Below are positions 5,841 to 5,872 of a DNA stretch of 5,872 nt, in pieces (the first letter of the stretch is position 1; each line of letters opens with the position of its first letter). This stretch comes from DATKIY01 sp035543875 (GTDB lineage: Bacteria; Actinomycetota; Actinomycetes; JAHEKZ01). The notes beneath the pieces are model-generated. The model was not told where the DNA came from. It did no database searches and worked only from the letters and a program-made list of their open reading frames with translations. The stretch is from assembly GCA_035543875.1 (NCBI GenBank), contig DATKIY010000241.1, positions 1-5,872 of the forward strand, written 5' to 3'. A program made the position numbers and the translations under genes.

Positions 5841-5872
5841 GTATACGTGGTCGAATCTTCCGCATTGCTAGG
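5815..5872. repeat. Perfect 58-bp palindrome without a loop, ending on the last base
   Basis: Bases 5815-5843 and 5844-5872 are exact reverse complements (29 bp per arm, no mismatch, no spacer), centred on GTATAC within CACGTATACGTG. The symmetry reaches exactly the final base, so the true repeat may be longer. Such long spacer-free palindromes are poorly tolerated in bacteria because SbcCD-type nucleases cut them. The simplest reading is a fold-back artefact at a contig end (assembly or amplification chimera). Alternatives are a real inverted duplication, a large regulatory palindrome or a terminal hairpin. Confidence 0.95.

Noticed and set aside
5831..5856. LexA-like box suggested by TTCGA...TCGAA inside the terminal palindrome
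   Set aside because: The half-sites are too far apart for the actinobacterial SOS box (TCGAAC-N4-GTTCGA), and the symmetry is a by-product of the 58-bp palindrome. ung is also not a typical SOS gene.

Overview
The window looks like an ordinary chromosomal fragment of a moderately high-GC (roughly 60% by eye) bacterium, most likely an actinobacterium. The support for this is GTG starts, a TANNNT -10 element placed for leaderless transcription in front of two genes, and the style of the Ung, Fhs and AtuA-family proteins. No phylogenetic marker is present, so the assignment is an inference. Five protein genes fill almost the whole window. There are no tRNA or rRNA genes, insertion sequences, CRISPR arrays or phage genes.

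Layout. Positions 1-558 (minus) hold the N-terminal 186 residues of a major facilitator superfamily transporter that runs off the left edge. A 149-nt divergent intergenic region (559-707) separates it from a plus-strand pair. The first of the pair is an AtuA/DUF1446-family protein of 604 aa (708-2522). Nine bases later comes a crotonase-fold enoyl-CoA hydratase of 255 aa (2532-3299) that resembles the LiuC/AtuE type, with one catalytic Glu kept and the other replaced by Gly. The two genes share a reading frame and are separated by a single TAG. Only 6 nt lie between the hydratase stop and the stop of the convergent minus-strand fhs (formate--tetrahydrofolate ligase, 3306-5003). Upstream of fhs on the same strand are a 125-nt leader or spacer containing a hairpin-forming inverted repeat, and then ung (family 1 uracil-DNA glycosylase, 5129-5806).

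How the genes relate. The AtuA-like protein and hydratase form a small unit suggestive of branched acyl-CoA catabolism (leucine/isovalerate or acyclic-terpene type), but the biotin carboxylase and dehydrogenase genes of the known pathways are not in view. ung and fhs are both housekeeping genes (base-excision repair and one-carbon metabolism). They may be co-transcribed, but no strong functional tie is visible.

The strangest feature is at the right edge. The last 58 bases (5815-5872) are a perfect, loopless palindrome that starts 8 bp upstream of ung and ends on the final base. An assembly or amplification fold-back at a contig end is the simplest explanation. A true long palindrome or a terminal hairpin would be remarkable. 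I found no convincing undescribed multi-gene system.
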